Origin: Solirubrobacteraceae bacterium | Lineage (GTDB): Bacteria > Actinomycetota > Thermoleophilia > Solirubrobacterales > Solirubrobacteraceae | Direction of reading: 5' to 3' | NCBI GenBank assembly: GCA_030690545.1 | Contig: JAUYGN010000044.1 | Location: 1-37,731 of the forward strand | Length of the DNA: 37,731 nt | Notes under the pieces: generated by a model | Databases searched by the model: none | The model's input: the letters and a program-made list of their open reading frames with translations, nothing else | Told to the model about the DNA's origin: nothing | In this document: piece after piece, positions 7,794 to 15,559 of the stretch | How the letters are laid out: the number at the start of each line of letters is the position of its first letter | Numbering within the stretch: position 1 is the first letter of the stretch | Position numbers and translations under genes: made by a program

Positions 7794-8456
7794 ATGATCG
7801 AGCTACCAGACTTCTCACGCAGCTGGGAGCACGAGAACGGCTTCTACCTCTCGTGCGACGTCTCGCGGATGAGCAAGCTGCTCGCGCACTACGAGCTGCT
7901 CAAGAGCGTCGCGGGATTGCCCGGCGCGATCGTCGAATGCGGCGTGTTCAAAGGCGCCTCGCTGGTGCGCTTTGCGATGTTCCGCGACCTGCTCGGCACC
8001 GCCGCGGCCAAGCCGATCATCGGGTTCGACACGTTCGGCGCCTTCCCGCCGACCGCGTTCGAGGCCGACCGCGAGGTCCGCGAGCGCTTCGTGGCGGGCG
8101 CCGGCGAGTCGAGCATCGGCATCGACCAGCTCCGGCAGGTCCTGAGCCACAAGGGGACCGACCGTCACGTCGAGCTGATCGCCGGAGACATCGTCGAGAC
8201 CGTGCCCGAGTACGTCGCGCGTCATCCCGAGCTGCGGATCTCGCTGCTCAACCTGGATACCGACATCCACGAGCCGGCGGTCGTGATCCTCGAGCACCTG
8301 TATCCGCGGATCGTTCGCGGCGGCGTCCTGCTGCTCGACGACTACGGCACGTTTCCCGGCGAGACGGCGGCCGTCGACGAGTTCTTCGCCGGTCAGGACG
8401 TCACGATCGAGAAGCTGCCGCTCGCGATGACCCCCTGCTTCGTGCGCAAGCGCTAG
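7794..8456 (+). CDS. TylF/MycF-family sugar O-methyltransferase
   Basis: The 220-residue protein matches the TylF (macrocin O-methyltransferase) family, SAM- and Mg-dependent enzymes that methylate hydroxyls of deoxysugars and of capsule or O-antigen sugars. Diagnostic stretches are IVECGVFKGASLVRFA (SAM loop, about residue 46), IGFDTFGAFPPTAF (about 79), and LLNLDTDIHEPAVVILEHL (about 158), followed by RGGVLLLDDYG. The acidic residues of the last two blocks are the family's metal ligands. Length is slightly short of the usual 230-260 but no block is missing. It starts at a clear ATG and is followed 51 bp later by the secreted SGNH hydrolase. It probably O-methylates a sugar of the repeat unit. 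Confidence 0.88.
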   Translation: MIELPDFSRSWEHENGFYLSCDVSRMSKLLAHYELLKSVAGLPGAIVECGVFKGASLVRFAMFRDLLGTAAAKPIIGFDTFGAFPPTAFEADREVRERFVAGAGESSIGIDQLRQVLSHKGTDRHVELIAGDIVETVPEYVARHPELRISLLNLDTDIHEPAVVILEHLYPRIVRGGVLLLDDYGTFPGETAAVDEFFAGQDVTIEKLPLAMTPCFVRKR

Positions 8457-8507
8457 CGCCGGATAGCGGCGGCAAGGCGTACGACGTCTGTCATCCTCCG
8501 GGCGCCG

Positions 8508-10025
8508 ATGCAGCTCCGCCGCTCCGTCCGCCTTGCCGCCCTCGCGGCGTCCGTCGCCGTCGGGCTGTGCGGTGCGGCGACGCCGGGCCAGGCGCAGGCG
8601 CCGCGCTCGATGGCGGCGCTCGGCGATTCGCTGTCGGTCGGGCTGTACAGCGGTGCGCCGTGCCTGCCGGCGGCCCTCTGCCCGCAGAACTCGTGGTCGA
8701 CCGGAACCAACGCCGCCGTCGACAGCCACGTGCTGCGCCTCGCGCGCCTCGGCGCGGCGCCGACGGCGCACAACTTCGCCGTGTCGGGGGTCAAGGTGAT
8801 CGACCTCGGCAGCGCCAACAACCAGGCGCAGAAGGCGATCAACGCGGGCGTCGAGTACGTCACGATCATGATCGGCCTCAACGACTCCTGCCGCGAGACC
8901 GTGGCAGCGATGACGTCGGTCGCGACGTTCCGCGCGCAGTTCGCCGCCGGCCTGGGCAAGCTCGTCGCGGGACTGCCCGGCGCGCGGATCCTCGTCGCGA
9001 GCATCCCCGACGTGGAGCGTCTGCGCATGATCCTCAAGGACAGCCCGAGCGCGCGCGCGGAGTGGGCCGCCAAGCAGGTCTGCTCGGTCCTGCTCGAAGA
9101 CCCGCTGTCGACCGCGCCAGCGGTCGTCGTGCGGCGCGCCGCGGCGCGCCAGCGCGCGATCGACTTCAACCGCCAGCTGGAGGAGGTCTGCGCGCAGTAT
9201 CCGACCTGTCGCTACGACGACGGGGCGGTCTTCGGGTGGGCGTTCCAGCCGGCGCACTTCGGGACCTACGACTACTTCCACCTCTCGGCCGCCGGCCAGG
9301 CCGGCCTGGCGGCGCTCACCTACCCGCTCGCCTTCCCGTCGGCCTCGGCTCCGCCGCCGATCGTCACACCCCCGCCTGCGGTGGCCGACCCACCGCCCCC
9401 ACCGGCCGCGCGCTTTCCCGCCAAGCTGAAGCTCAAGCGCGCCGCGATCGCCGGCGGCAGGCTCGATGCGCTGCTGGGCGTCAGCGGACGGGCGACCGGA
9501 GCGCTGCGCGTCGAGTACCACAGCGCCGCGACGACGCGGGTCTTCCGGGTCGCGCTCGGGCCGGCGCGCGAGGGCGAGAAGAACGTCAAGCTGCTGCGCG
9601 CGCTGAGCGGCGCCCAGCGACGCACCCCGACCGGGATCCTGACCGTGACCTACAGCGGCAACCAGCGGGTGCTCGGCGACCTGCTGCGCGCACGCGCCGC
9701 CAATCGCCGCAGCCTGCTCAGGCGCACGTCGCTGTCGCTTGCCGGCGCGCGGCTGCGGGTCGCCGGCACCGTCGCCCCCGCGGTCCGCGGAGTCGTGCGG
9801 CTGCGGGTCACCTACACCGACGCCAGCGGCGCGGGCGCGGAGTGGTCGCATGCGGCGAGGATCGCCGCCGGTCGCTGGCGCGCCGACCGCGCGCTGCCCG
9901 CTGCCGCGAGCACCGACCCCAACGCCTACCTGACGCTGCAGTTCACCGGCGACCTGGCCGCCCGCGGCGGACCGCACCGCGGCGAGCAGGACGGCAGAGG
10001 GCTGGGCAACCTGCCCGTCAGCTGA
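8508..10025 (+). CDS. Secreted SGNH/GDSL hydrolase with C-terminal beta-rich extension
   Basis: 505 residues. A signal peptide occupies residues 1 to about 31 (hydrophobic LAALAASVAVGLCGAA, then QAQA). The catalytic domain has block I ALGDSLSVG (Ser near residue 41), the oxyanion Gly in NFAVSG, block III IGLNDSC with Asn, and block V DYFHLSAAG with the Asp/His pair. Six Cys are spaced as in secreted actinobacterial SGNH esterases with three disulfides (C..LC, DSC, VCS, VC..TC). After residue 285 a Pro-rich linker leads to about 200 residues of beta-type sequence (RLDALLGVSGRATGALRVEY and a second similar unit) that look like Ig-like adhesion modules. It is closely paralogous to the protein at 36744. 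Likely role: esterase acting on acyl groups of the secreted glycan or envelope. The substrate is inferred only. Confidence 0.88.
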   Translation: MQLRRSVRLAALAASVAVGLCGAATPGQAQAPRSMAALGDSLSVGLYSGAPCLPAALCPQNSWSTGTNAAVDSHVLRLARLGAAPTAHNFAVSGVKVIDLGSANNQAQKAINAGVEYVTIMIGLNDSCRETVAAMTSVATFRAQFAAGLGKLVAGLPGARILVASIPDVERLRMILKDSPSARAEWAAKQVCSVLLEDPLSTAPAVVVRRAAARQRAIDFNRQLEEVCAQYPTCRYDDGAVFGWAFQPAHFGTYDYFHLSAAGQAGLAALTYPLAFPSASAPPPIVTPPPAVADPPPPPAARFPAKLKLKRAAIAGGRLDALLGVSGRATGALRVEYHSAATTRVFRVALGPAREGEKNVKLLRALSGAQRRTPTGILTVTYSGNQRVLGDLLRARAANRRSLLRRTSLSLAGARLRVAGTVAPAVRGVVRLRVTYTDASGAGAEWSHAARIAAGRWRADRALPAAASTDPNAYLTLQFTGDLAARGGPHRGEQDGRGLGNLPVS

Positions 10026-10047
10026 GGCGCGCAACGCTCTAGTCTTC

Positions 10048-10162
10048 CGCCGTTGCTCTTCCCGGCGGCCGTCTTTCTCCTCATCTTCCTGCCGGCGACC
10101 ATCGCCGTTTACTGGACTGTTCCAGCACGGATGCGGATCGCGGTCCTGCTCGTCGCCAGCTA
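10048..10162. repeat. 115-bp segment nearly identical to 855-969 (5' end of MBOAT copy 2)
   Basis: Second member of the 113/115 match described for 855-969. It begins five bases before the TTG start at 10053. The equivalent upstream contexts are unrelated: the 3' end of an SGNH hydrolase gene here, and a divergent intergenic region at the other copy. Confidence 0.9.
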
Positions 10163-11453
10163 CGCCTTCTATCTGAGCTGGAACCCGGTCTACGGGCTGC
10201 TGCTGGCGTTCAGCACCGTCGCCAACTACGCGATCGTGCGGGCGATCCCGGACTCGCCGCAGCCAAAGCGGCTGCTCGCACTGGGCATCGTCGTCAACCT
10301 CGGCGTGCTGGCGTTCTTCAAATACGCCGGGTTCCTGTCAGGTGCCGGCGCCGACCTGCTCGGCTGGCTGGGCGCGGACACGTCGGGCTTCGACGGCCTC
10401 GACATCCTGCTGCCGCTGGCGATCAGCTTCTTCACGTTCGAGATGATCAGCGTGCTGGTCGACACCTACCGGCGCGACGTCCGCGTCGGCGGCTTCCTCG
10501 TCTTCGCGACGTACAAGGCCTACTTCCCGAAGCTCGTCTCAGGGCCGATCACGCGCTATCGCGAGCTCGCGCCGCAACTCCTGCGCCCGGCGCCGCTGAC
10601 CTTCGAGCGCTTCCAGTCCGGCCTGGCGCTGTTCACGCTGGGTCTCGCGACGAAGGTCGCGCTGGCCGACAACCTCGCCGTCCCCGCCGACCGCGCCTTC
10701 GCGGATCCCAGCGCCGTCAGCGCCCATGTGATGGCGGTCGGCCTGGGCGCCTTCGGCCTGCAGATCCTGTTCGACTTCGCGGCCTACACGACGATGGCGC
10801 GCGGCGCCTCGCGCATGCTCGGCCTCGAGCTGCCGCTGAACTTCCGCTACCCGTACGGATCGGCGAGCCCGTCGGAGTTCTGGCGGCGCTGGCACATCAC
10901 GCTGTCGCGCTGGCTGCGCGACTACCTGTACATCCCGCTCGGCGGCAACCGCAAGGGCCGGCTGCTGACGTACCGCAACCTGATCATCACGATGGTGCTG
11001 GGCGGGCTGTGGCATGGTGCGGGCTGGCAGTTCGCCGCCTGGGGCGCGCTGCACGGCATGTTCCTGGCGCTGTCGCACGCGCTGCGCGGACGCTTCGCCG
11101 ACCCCTCGCCGGTGCTGCGCTTCTGCGGCGCGTTGATCACGCTCAGCGCGGTCTACTTCGCCTGGATCTTCTTCCGCGCCGATTCGATCGGCGCCGCCCT
11201 CGACGCGATCGGCACGCTCGCCGCGCTGCCGTCCGAGTCGCCGCGCACGCTGCTGCTCGCCCCGCTCGCCGCCAGCGCGCTGATCCTCGCCAGCTGGGCG
11301 ATGCCATGGCTCGCGGCGCGCGCGCGTGAGCTGGCGGCGCGCGACATCCGCCTGCGCCCGGTCGCCGTCGGCGGCATCACGCTGGCCTGCTGGCTGGTCG
11401 CGATCAGCCTCTCGCGCTCGAGCCTCGCCCCCTTCGTCTACTTCGAGTTTTGA
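10053..11453 (+). CDS. MBOAT-family membrane O-acyltransferase (AlgI/DltB-like), copy 2
   Basis: 466 residues, the same length as the protein at 860-2260, with about 40 substitutions by hand comparison (roughly 90% identity). The family blocks are all present: SEFWRRWHITLSRWLRDYLY, IPLGGNRKG, GLWHGAGW and ALHG. Substitutions cluster in the last 130 residues and in membrane segments, while the catalytic region is unchanged. Codon use here is that of the surrounding genes (CTG, GTG, CCG). The TGA at 11451 overlaps the TTG start of the SGNH partner at 11450, so the pair is translationally coupled. This tight arrangement looks ancestral, and copy 1 keeps a relic of it. Likely function: transfer of an acyl or aminoacyl group across the membrane to the polysaccharide. 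Confidence 0.93.
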   Translation: MLFPAAVFLLIFLPATIAVYWTVPARMRIAVLLVASYAFYLSWNPVYGLLLAFSTVANYAIVRAIPDSPQPKRLLALGIVVNLGVLAFFKYAGFLSGAGADLLGWLGADTSGFDGLDILLPLAISFFTFEMISVLVDTYRRDVRVGGFLVFATYKAYFPKLVSGPITRYRELAPQLLRPAPLTFERFQSGLALFTLGLATKVALADNLAVPADRAFADPSAVSAHVMAVGLGAFGLQILFDFAAYTTMARGASRMLGLELPLNFRYPYGSASPSEFWRRWHITLSRWLRDYLYIPLGGNRKGRLLTYRNLIITMVLGGLWHGAGWQFAAWGALHGMFLALSHALRGRFADPSPVLRFCGALITLSAVYFAWIFFRADSIGAALDAIGTLAALPSESPRTLLLAPLAASALILASWAMPWLAARARELAARDIRLRPVAVGGITLACWLVAISLSRSSLAPFVYFEF

Positions 11454-12490
11454 CCGGCCGCGCGCTGCTCACCTGCTTTGGCTACGTCGCGCTGCTGGCA
11501 CTGCTGGCGGTCGGTGCCGACCGCCTGATCGCCTCGCGCGTCTTTCAGAGCCCGGGCGAGCTCGTCCCGGCCTACCGCGCCTTCCAGGAGCCGTCGGTCA
11601 GCGTCAAGCTGCACGACCTCGAGCAGGCCTCGGGGACCTTCGACACGCTCGTCCTCGGCAACTCACGGACGCTGTTCGGCGTCCGGCCCGACATCGTCGA
11701 TCGCGTGCTGGCCGACCGCGGGATCGCGCAGCGGTCCTTCAACCTGGCGATGCCGACGGTCGACGTCCGCTTCTGGCCGCGGTTCATGCGCGACTACTAC
11801 GACCGCCCCGCGCCCAAGCGCCTGCTGCTCGGCGTCATCCCCCGCGACCTGGACGCCCGCAACGTGCAGGCGGTGACCCAGATGAACGCGTTCTTCGCGA
11901 GCTCCGGCTTCGACAACCGCGACCGCAGCGCCGCGTGGCGCGGCGCGGAGGAGTGGCGATCGCGGATCTTCACGATGCACGGGCGCTTCAACGAGGTCCG
12001 CCGCGCGGGCATCGGCGGTCTGCTGCGCGGGGACGGCCTCGCGCCACCGCAGATCCGCGTCTCCGAGCGCGGATGGGGCCAGTTCGCGCCCGGCGTCGCG
12101 CCGAGCAAGCGCGAGCTCGCCGAGCAGGCGCGCCGGCTGGCTGTCCGCAGCGGCTCGCTGCGCCTCGCCGTCGGCGACGAGCAGATCGGCGCGCTGCGGC
12201 AGCTCGATCGCTGGATACGCGCGCGCGGTGGGTGCCTGACGCTGTTCACCGTTCCGGTGCTGTACGACCGCGAGCCGTGGGGCACGGTCGAGGTGCGGCG
12301 CGCGTTCGAGCGGACGATGCGCGCCTTCGTCCGGGCCAACCCGCGCGTGGGCTACCTCGATCTCGGCCCGCGGACCGAGGACGAGTACGGACTGGCGGAC
12401 TTCGGCGACGGCGACCATCTCGACCCAAGCGGAGCGGGCCGGCTCTCGCGCCAGCTCGCCGACGCGCTCGCCGAGGATCCGCGTTGCTGA
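11450..12490 (+). CDS. Membrane-anchored SGNH-like protein, DltD/AlgX-type partner of MBOAT copy 2
   Basis: 346 residues starting at TTG 11450, inside the end of the MBOAT gene. An N-terminal anchor (ALLTCFGYVALLALLAVGA) precedes an extracytoplasmic domain with LGNSRTLFGV near residue 70 and DGDHLDPSGAG near the C-terminus, the Ser and Asp/His positions of SGNH enzymes. Shared landmarks with the protein at 2298 include NLAMPTVD, RDLDARN, RARGGCLT and a matching YDxEPWGT. Overall the two are only moderately similar, unlike their MBOAT partners. In Dlt- and alginate-type systems such a protein accepts or transfers the acyl group outside the membrane. Different SGNH partners with nearly the same MBOAT suggest different acceptor sites or sugars. 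That is inference. Confidence 0.86.
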   Translation: MTGRALLTCFGYVALLALLAVGADRLIASRVFQSPGELVPAYRAFQEPSVSVKLHDLEQASGTFDTLVLGNSRTLFGVRPDIVDRVLADRGIAQRSFNLAMPTVDVRFWPRFMRDYYDRPAPKRLLLGVIPRDLDARNVQAVTQMNAFFASSGFDNRDRSAAWRGAEEWRSRIFTMHGRFNEVRRAGIGGLLRGDGLAPPQIRVSERGWGQFAPGVAPSKRELAEQARRLAVRSGSLRLAVGDEQIGALRQLDRWIRARGGCLTLFTVPVLYDREPWGTVEVRRAFERTMRAFVRANPRVGYLDLGPRTEDEYGLADFGDGDHLDPSGAGRLSRQLADALAEDPRC

Positions 12491-12508
12491 GCCGTCGAGG
12501 CGCGAGCG

Positions 12509-12530
12509 CGCCGCTGGCGCAGCAGCGGCG
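12509..12530. terminator. Candidate bidirectional terminator hairpin
   Basis: Perfect 8-bp arms CGCCGCTG and CAGCGGCG enclose a 6-base loop. The hairpin sits in the 66-bp gap between convergent genes ending at 12490 (+) and 12557 (-). No T-tract follows, as is common in GC-rich actinobacterial terminators. Confidence 0.45.
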
Positions 12531-12556
12531 TGGCGATCGAGGCGGCAGCAGCGCCG

Positions 12557-13888
12557 TCAGTCGACCGCGTGATCGGCCGCGCGCAGCAGGTCGTGCTCAC
12601 GCAGGCGGTCGGCGACCGCGCGCAGCTCCCAGATCGGGCGGTCGGTGGCCGTCGCGACCGCGAGCAGGTCGGCGCTCCCGTCGCAGCGGCTGAGCAGCTG
12701 CAGCATGTCCTGCAGCCCGCGCTGAGCGTGGGCGTCCTGCCCGCCGCCCGTCGTCGGGTACAGCCCGCGGCGGGACAGCTGCGGCTCGCCGTGCAGGACG
12801 GTGCCGGTCAGCGTCTCGTTCGCCTCGAGGGTCTCGACCACGCGCCAGTACGCCGCCAGGCTCTCCCCCAGCGCGTCCGCCGTGACGAAGCTCAGGTCGT
12901 CGAGCGACGTGTGGTACTCGGGGTTGGTGGCGTACATCGTGCGCATCAGCGAGCCGACCGGCAGATCGAAGCCCGGCGAGCAGAACTGACGCTCGTCGCT
13001 GCCGGCGGGGACGAAGTCCAGCACTCGTGCCACGGGTTGCGTGTGCGCCAGCACATGCTCGGCGGCGCGGTCGGCCAGCGAGCGTCCCCGGCGCGACCGC
13101 TTGTAGGTGAACGGCGCCGGATCGCCCGCGCAGGTGACGACGTAGCCGGCCACGAGCCGCTCGCGCAGCCGCTCGCCGAAGCGCGCCAGGTAGGCGAGCG
13201 ATCCGATCGTCTCGGGCCCGAACACGAAGCGGTAGGTGTGCCGCGGCGGCTCGCCGCGCTCGCGCATCAGCCGCGCCAGCTGGGACACGAGGACCGGCCC
13301 CGACAGCTCGTTGTTGGCCATCGACGGATGGCAGCAGTACGTCCAGAAGAGCACCTCGCCCTCCCCGCTGCCCTCGACGACGAGCTCGCCGAGCTCGACC
13401 TCCCCCGGCTCGAGGTCGGCGTCGATCCGCACCTCGTACTCGCCCGGCGCCAGCGCGCGGCGCACCTCGTCGGCAAGGCAGAAGCCCCATTGCTCCTGGT
13501 AGTAGGAGGTGCGGTAGGGAATCGCGGTCGGCCGGTCGGGGAGGCTGTGCAGGTGACCCTGCAGCTCGTCGAGCGAAAGTCGGCGATGGACCGGGACGCT
13601 GTAGCTCACGACGTGCAGCGAGCTGTCGCTCAGCGCGACGACGACCGCGCCGTCCGGTCCCTTGACCCACGCGTCGCGGATCGTCCATTCACGCGGGATC
13701 TCCCAGTCGAGCACCCGTTCGCCCGTCGCGAAGCGATGGCGCCGCAGCGGCCCGCTGACGCCCTCCAGCGCGTCGAGCGTCGCGCGGTACGCGGGCCCGG
13801 TCAGGCTGCGCGGCAGCGGGAACAGCTCGGTCGCCAGCGCGTGCATCTCGGCGCCGAGCGCCGTGAAGTCCGGGGCGCCGGCGCTCAC
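12557..13888 (-). CDS. DUF4910-type aminopeptidase-like protein
   Basis: 443 residues, beginning at GTG 13888 where it overlaps the upstream stop (GTGA). The N-terminal motif ALATELFPLPRSLTG and the sequence YYQEQWGFCLADE are hallmarks I associate with the DUF4910/DUF2172 aminopeptidase-like family, which has a zinc-peptidase fold related to M28. Probable metal ligands lie in TYCCHPSMANNELSG (His, Asn/Glu), in PETIGS and near the end in NPEYHTSLDDLSFV. The last 60 residues (RCDGSADLLAVA, then RPIWELRAVADRLREHDLL) look like the winged-helix tail of that family. These genes are often found in surface-glycan loci, where an amidohydrolase or deacylase role on amino sugars has been supposed; no activity can be read here. 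It is coupled to the AAC(3)-like gene, suggesting opposite or successive steps on one amino group. Confidence 0.75.
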   Translation of the reverse strand: MSAGAPDFTALGAEMHALATELFPLPRSLTGPAYRATLDALEGVSGPLRRHRFATGERVLDWEIPREWTIRDAWVKGPDGAVVVALSDSSLHVVSYSVPVHRRLSLDELQGHLHSLPDRPTAIPYRTSYYQEQWGFCLADEVRRALAPGEYEVRIDADLEPGEVELGELVVEGSGEGEVLFWTYCCHPSMANNELSGPVLVSQLARLMRERGEPPRHTYRFVFGPETIGSLAYLARFGERLRERLVAGYVVTCAGDPAPFTYKRSRRGRSLADRAAEHVLAHTQPVARVLDFVPAGSDERQFCSPGFDLPVGSLMRTMYATNPEYHTSLDDLSFVTADALGESLAAYWRVVETLEANETLTGTVLHGEPQLSRRGLYPTTGGGQDAHAQRGLQDMLQLLSRCDGSADLLAVATATDRPIWELRAVADRLREHDLLRAADHAVD

Positions 13889-14685
13889 CGCGCCGGCTCC
13901 GGGGCGCGGCCGCGGTGCCCGCGGCGCAGGAGGAAGTCGGGCTCGTCGGCGAGCCGCTCGCGCGCCCGCGTGACGACGGCGGCCGCGTCGACGGCGCACA
14001 GCCGCGGCCCGCGCGGCAGGGTCTCCGCGCGCGCGTGCCCGTCCTGCAGCAGCGCGTCGCCGAGCGGCTCGAGATCCGTCTCGACGTCCTCGTCGAGCCG
14101 CCGCACGAAGTACCGCGCGGTGACCTCGCGCGCGATCGGACCGTCGCGCACCTCGCCGCGGAAGTCCTTCAGGTAGCGATAGGGCACGCCGGCGGACTGC
14201 TCGGCGTGGTGGACGAGCGTGCACGCCTCGAAGCCGACGCCGACGAACAGCAGCTTCGCGCGCACGTCGACGAGGTGGGCGAAGACGCTCAGCGGCCCGA
14301 AGCAGTCCTTGTCGGCGACCGCGTAGAGCTCCCGGGCCACCGCTGCGGGGAGGTCGCCGAGCACCGCGCAGGAGAAGATCGGGTCGGCCGTGCGGCGCAC
14401 GCCCTCCTGGCGGCGGAAGTGCTCGGTCAGCAATCCGACGCGCGAGGGCGTCGCGCGGACGTCGAACGGCTCGCCCTCGCAGAAGCTGTAGCTGAACGCG
14501 GGCAGGATCAGCACGCCGCGCGCGACGCAGTCGCGCAATCCCCGCACCATCGTGTCGAGCTTCTCCGCCCGGGTGCGGCCCTCGAGGCGAAGGGCGTGCT
14601 GCATGCCGGCGTGAACGAACAGCGTGTCGTCGGCCTCGATGCCCAGGCGAGCTGCTGCGGCGGCGATGTCGGGCGCGGTGATCAC
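13885..14685 (-). CDS. AAC(3)-family N-acetyltransferase
   Basis: 266 residues from GTG 14685. The sequence follows the aminoglycoside 3-N-acetyltransferase family: DDTLFVHAGMQHAL near the N-terminus, then GVLILPAFSYSFCEGEPFD, FRRQEGVRRTADPIFSCAVLG, KDCFGPLSVFAHL and LLFVGVGFEACTLVHHAE. The last two contain the family's conserved acidic/His region. Chromosomal members in glycan clusters acetylate amino sugars rather than drugs, and the context here supports that reading. Only 25 bp separate its start from the divergent methyltransferase at 14711, too little for two complete promoters, so at least one must be driven from inside the other gene. An antibiotic-resistance role is possible but not favoured. 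Confidence 0.82.
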   Translation of the reverse strand: MITAPDIAAAAARLGIEADDTLFVHAGMQHALRLEGRTRAEKLDTMVRGLRDCVARGVLILPAFSYSFCEGEPFDVRATPSRVGLLTEHFRRQEGVRRTADPIFSCAVLGDLPAAVARELYAVADKDCFGPLSVFAHLVDVRAKLLFVGVGFEACTLVHHAEQSAGVPYRYLKDFRGEVRDGPIAREVTARYFVRRLDEDVETDLEPLGDALLQDGHARAETLPRGPRLCAVDAAAVVTRARERLADEPDFLLRRGHRGRAPEPAR

Positions 14686-14710
14686 CCGCTCAGCATGCCA
14701 TCCTTGCACC

Positions 14711-15559
14711 GTGTCCGGCAGCTCCGCACCCGTCGTCGATCGCGCGCTGGCGGCGATCCTGCGGCGCCTCAGCGTCGACTCCTTCGAGCTCGCCGAGGAC
14801 CACGACGCGGCGTACTTCCGCCACGGCATCGAGGACACCGCGCGCTACGTCGACCGCTTCGAGGGCACGCTCGACGTCCGCGGGCGCAGCGTCGTCGACG
14901 TCGGCTGCGGCTACGGCTCGTCGTGCTTCGCGCTCGTGCAGCGCGGCGCGACGCGCGTCGTCGGGATCGACGTCAGCCGCGACTTCATCGACTTCGCCGA
15001 GGCCGAGCTCGCGCGCAGCGCACCGGCGCTGCAGGCGGCGATCGAGTTTCGCCACGTCGAGCAGGAGGGCGCGCAGCTCGGCGAGCGCTTCGACGTCGCG
15101 ATGTCGAAGGACAGCTTCGAGCACATCGCCGACCCTGAGGCGTACCTCGACGTCATGAAGCGCTACCTGCGCCCCGGCGGCGAGCTCGCGATCGGCTTCG
15201 GTCCGCTGTGGCGCTCTCCCTACGGCGCCCACCAGAAGTGGATGTCCAAGCTGCCCTGGGCGCACCTGCTGTTCCCCGAGCGCGTGCTGATGGACCGCTG
15301 GCAGCGCCTCGGCTATCCCGACGGCGCGCGCACCCACCTGGAGATCACGGGCGGGCTGAACCGGATGACGCTGCGGCGCTTTCGCTCGATCCTCGACGAT
15401 CCCGAGCTCGAGCCGATCTTCCTGCGGACGAACCAGACTCACGAGCGCTCGGGCCGGATCCTCCGCGCGGCGGCGAAGCTGCCGGGCCTGCGCGAGCTCT
15501 GCACGTTCAACGTCTATGGCCTGTGGAGGTACCAGCCGGCCGCTGACGCCGTGACCTGA
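14711..15559 (+). CDS. Class I SAM-dependent methyltransferase
   Basis: 282 residues from GTG 14711, the first start that precedes the recognisable domain without running deep into the opposite gene. The fold's motifs are clear: SVVDVGCGYGSSCFAL (motif I, about residue 62), GIDVSRDFIDFAEAELA (acidic end of strand 2), FDVAMSKDSFEHI (motif II) and LRPGGELAIGFG (motif III). The rest (GAHQKWMSKLPWAHLLFP) is Trp-rich and may shape an acceptor site. The stop TGA overlaps the ATG of the O-antigen ligase gene by one base. It begins a + strand run that ends with the sugar dehydrogenase. The target is probably a sugar or lipid-linked intermediate; this is inferred from location. Confidence 0.85.
   Translation: MSGSSAPVVDRALAAILRRLSVDSFELAEDHDAAYFRHGIEDTARYVDRFEGTLDVRGRSVVDVGCGYGSSCFALVQRGATRVVGIDVSRDFIDFAEAELARSAPALQAAIEFRHVEQEGAQLGERFDVAMSKDSFEHIADPEAYLDVMKRYLRPGGELAIGFGPLWRSPYGAHQKWMSKLPWAHLLFPERVLMDRWQRLGYPDGARTHLEITGGLNRMTLRRFRSILDDPELEPIFLRTNQTHERSGRILRAAAKLPGLRELCTFNVYGLWRYQPAADAVT

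Noticed and set aside
855-11461. The duplicated MBOAT ends considered as borders of an insertion element
   Set aside because: No transposase, terminal inverted repeats or target-site duplication. The repeats coincide with the gene's own ends.
13885-14685. AAC(3)-like gene as an antibiotic-resistance gene
   Set aside because: Coupled to a glycan-locus gene and lacking mobile-element context; amino-sugar acetylation is the more economical reading.
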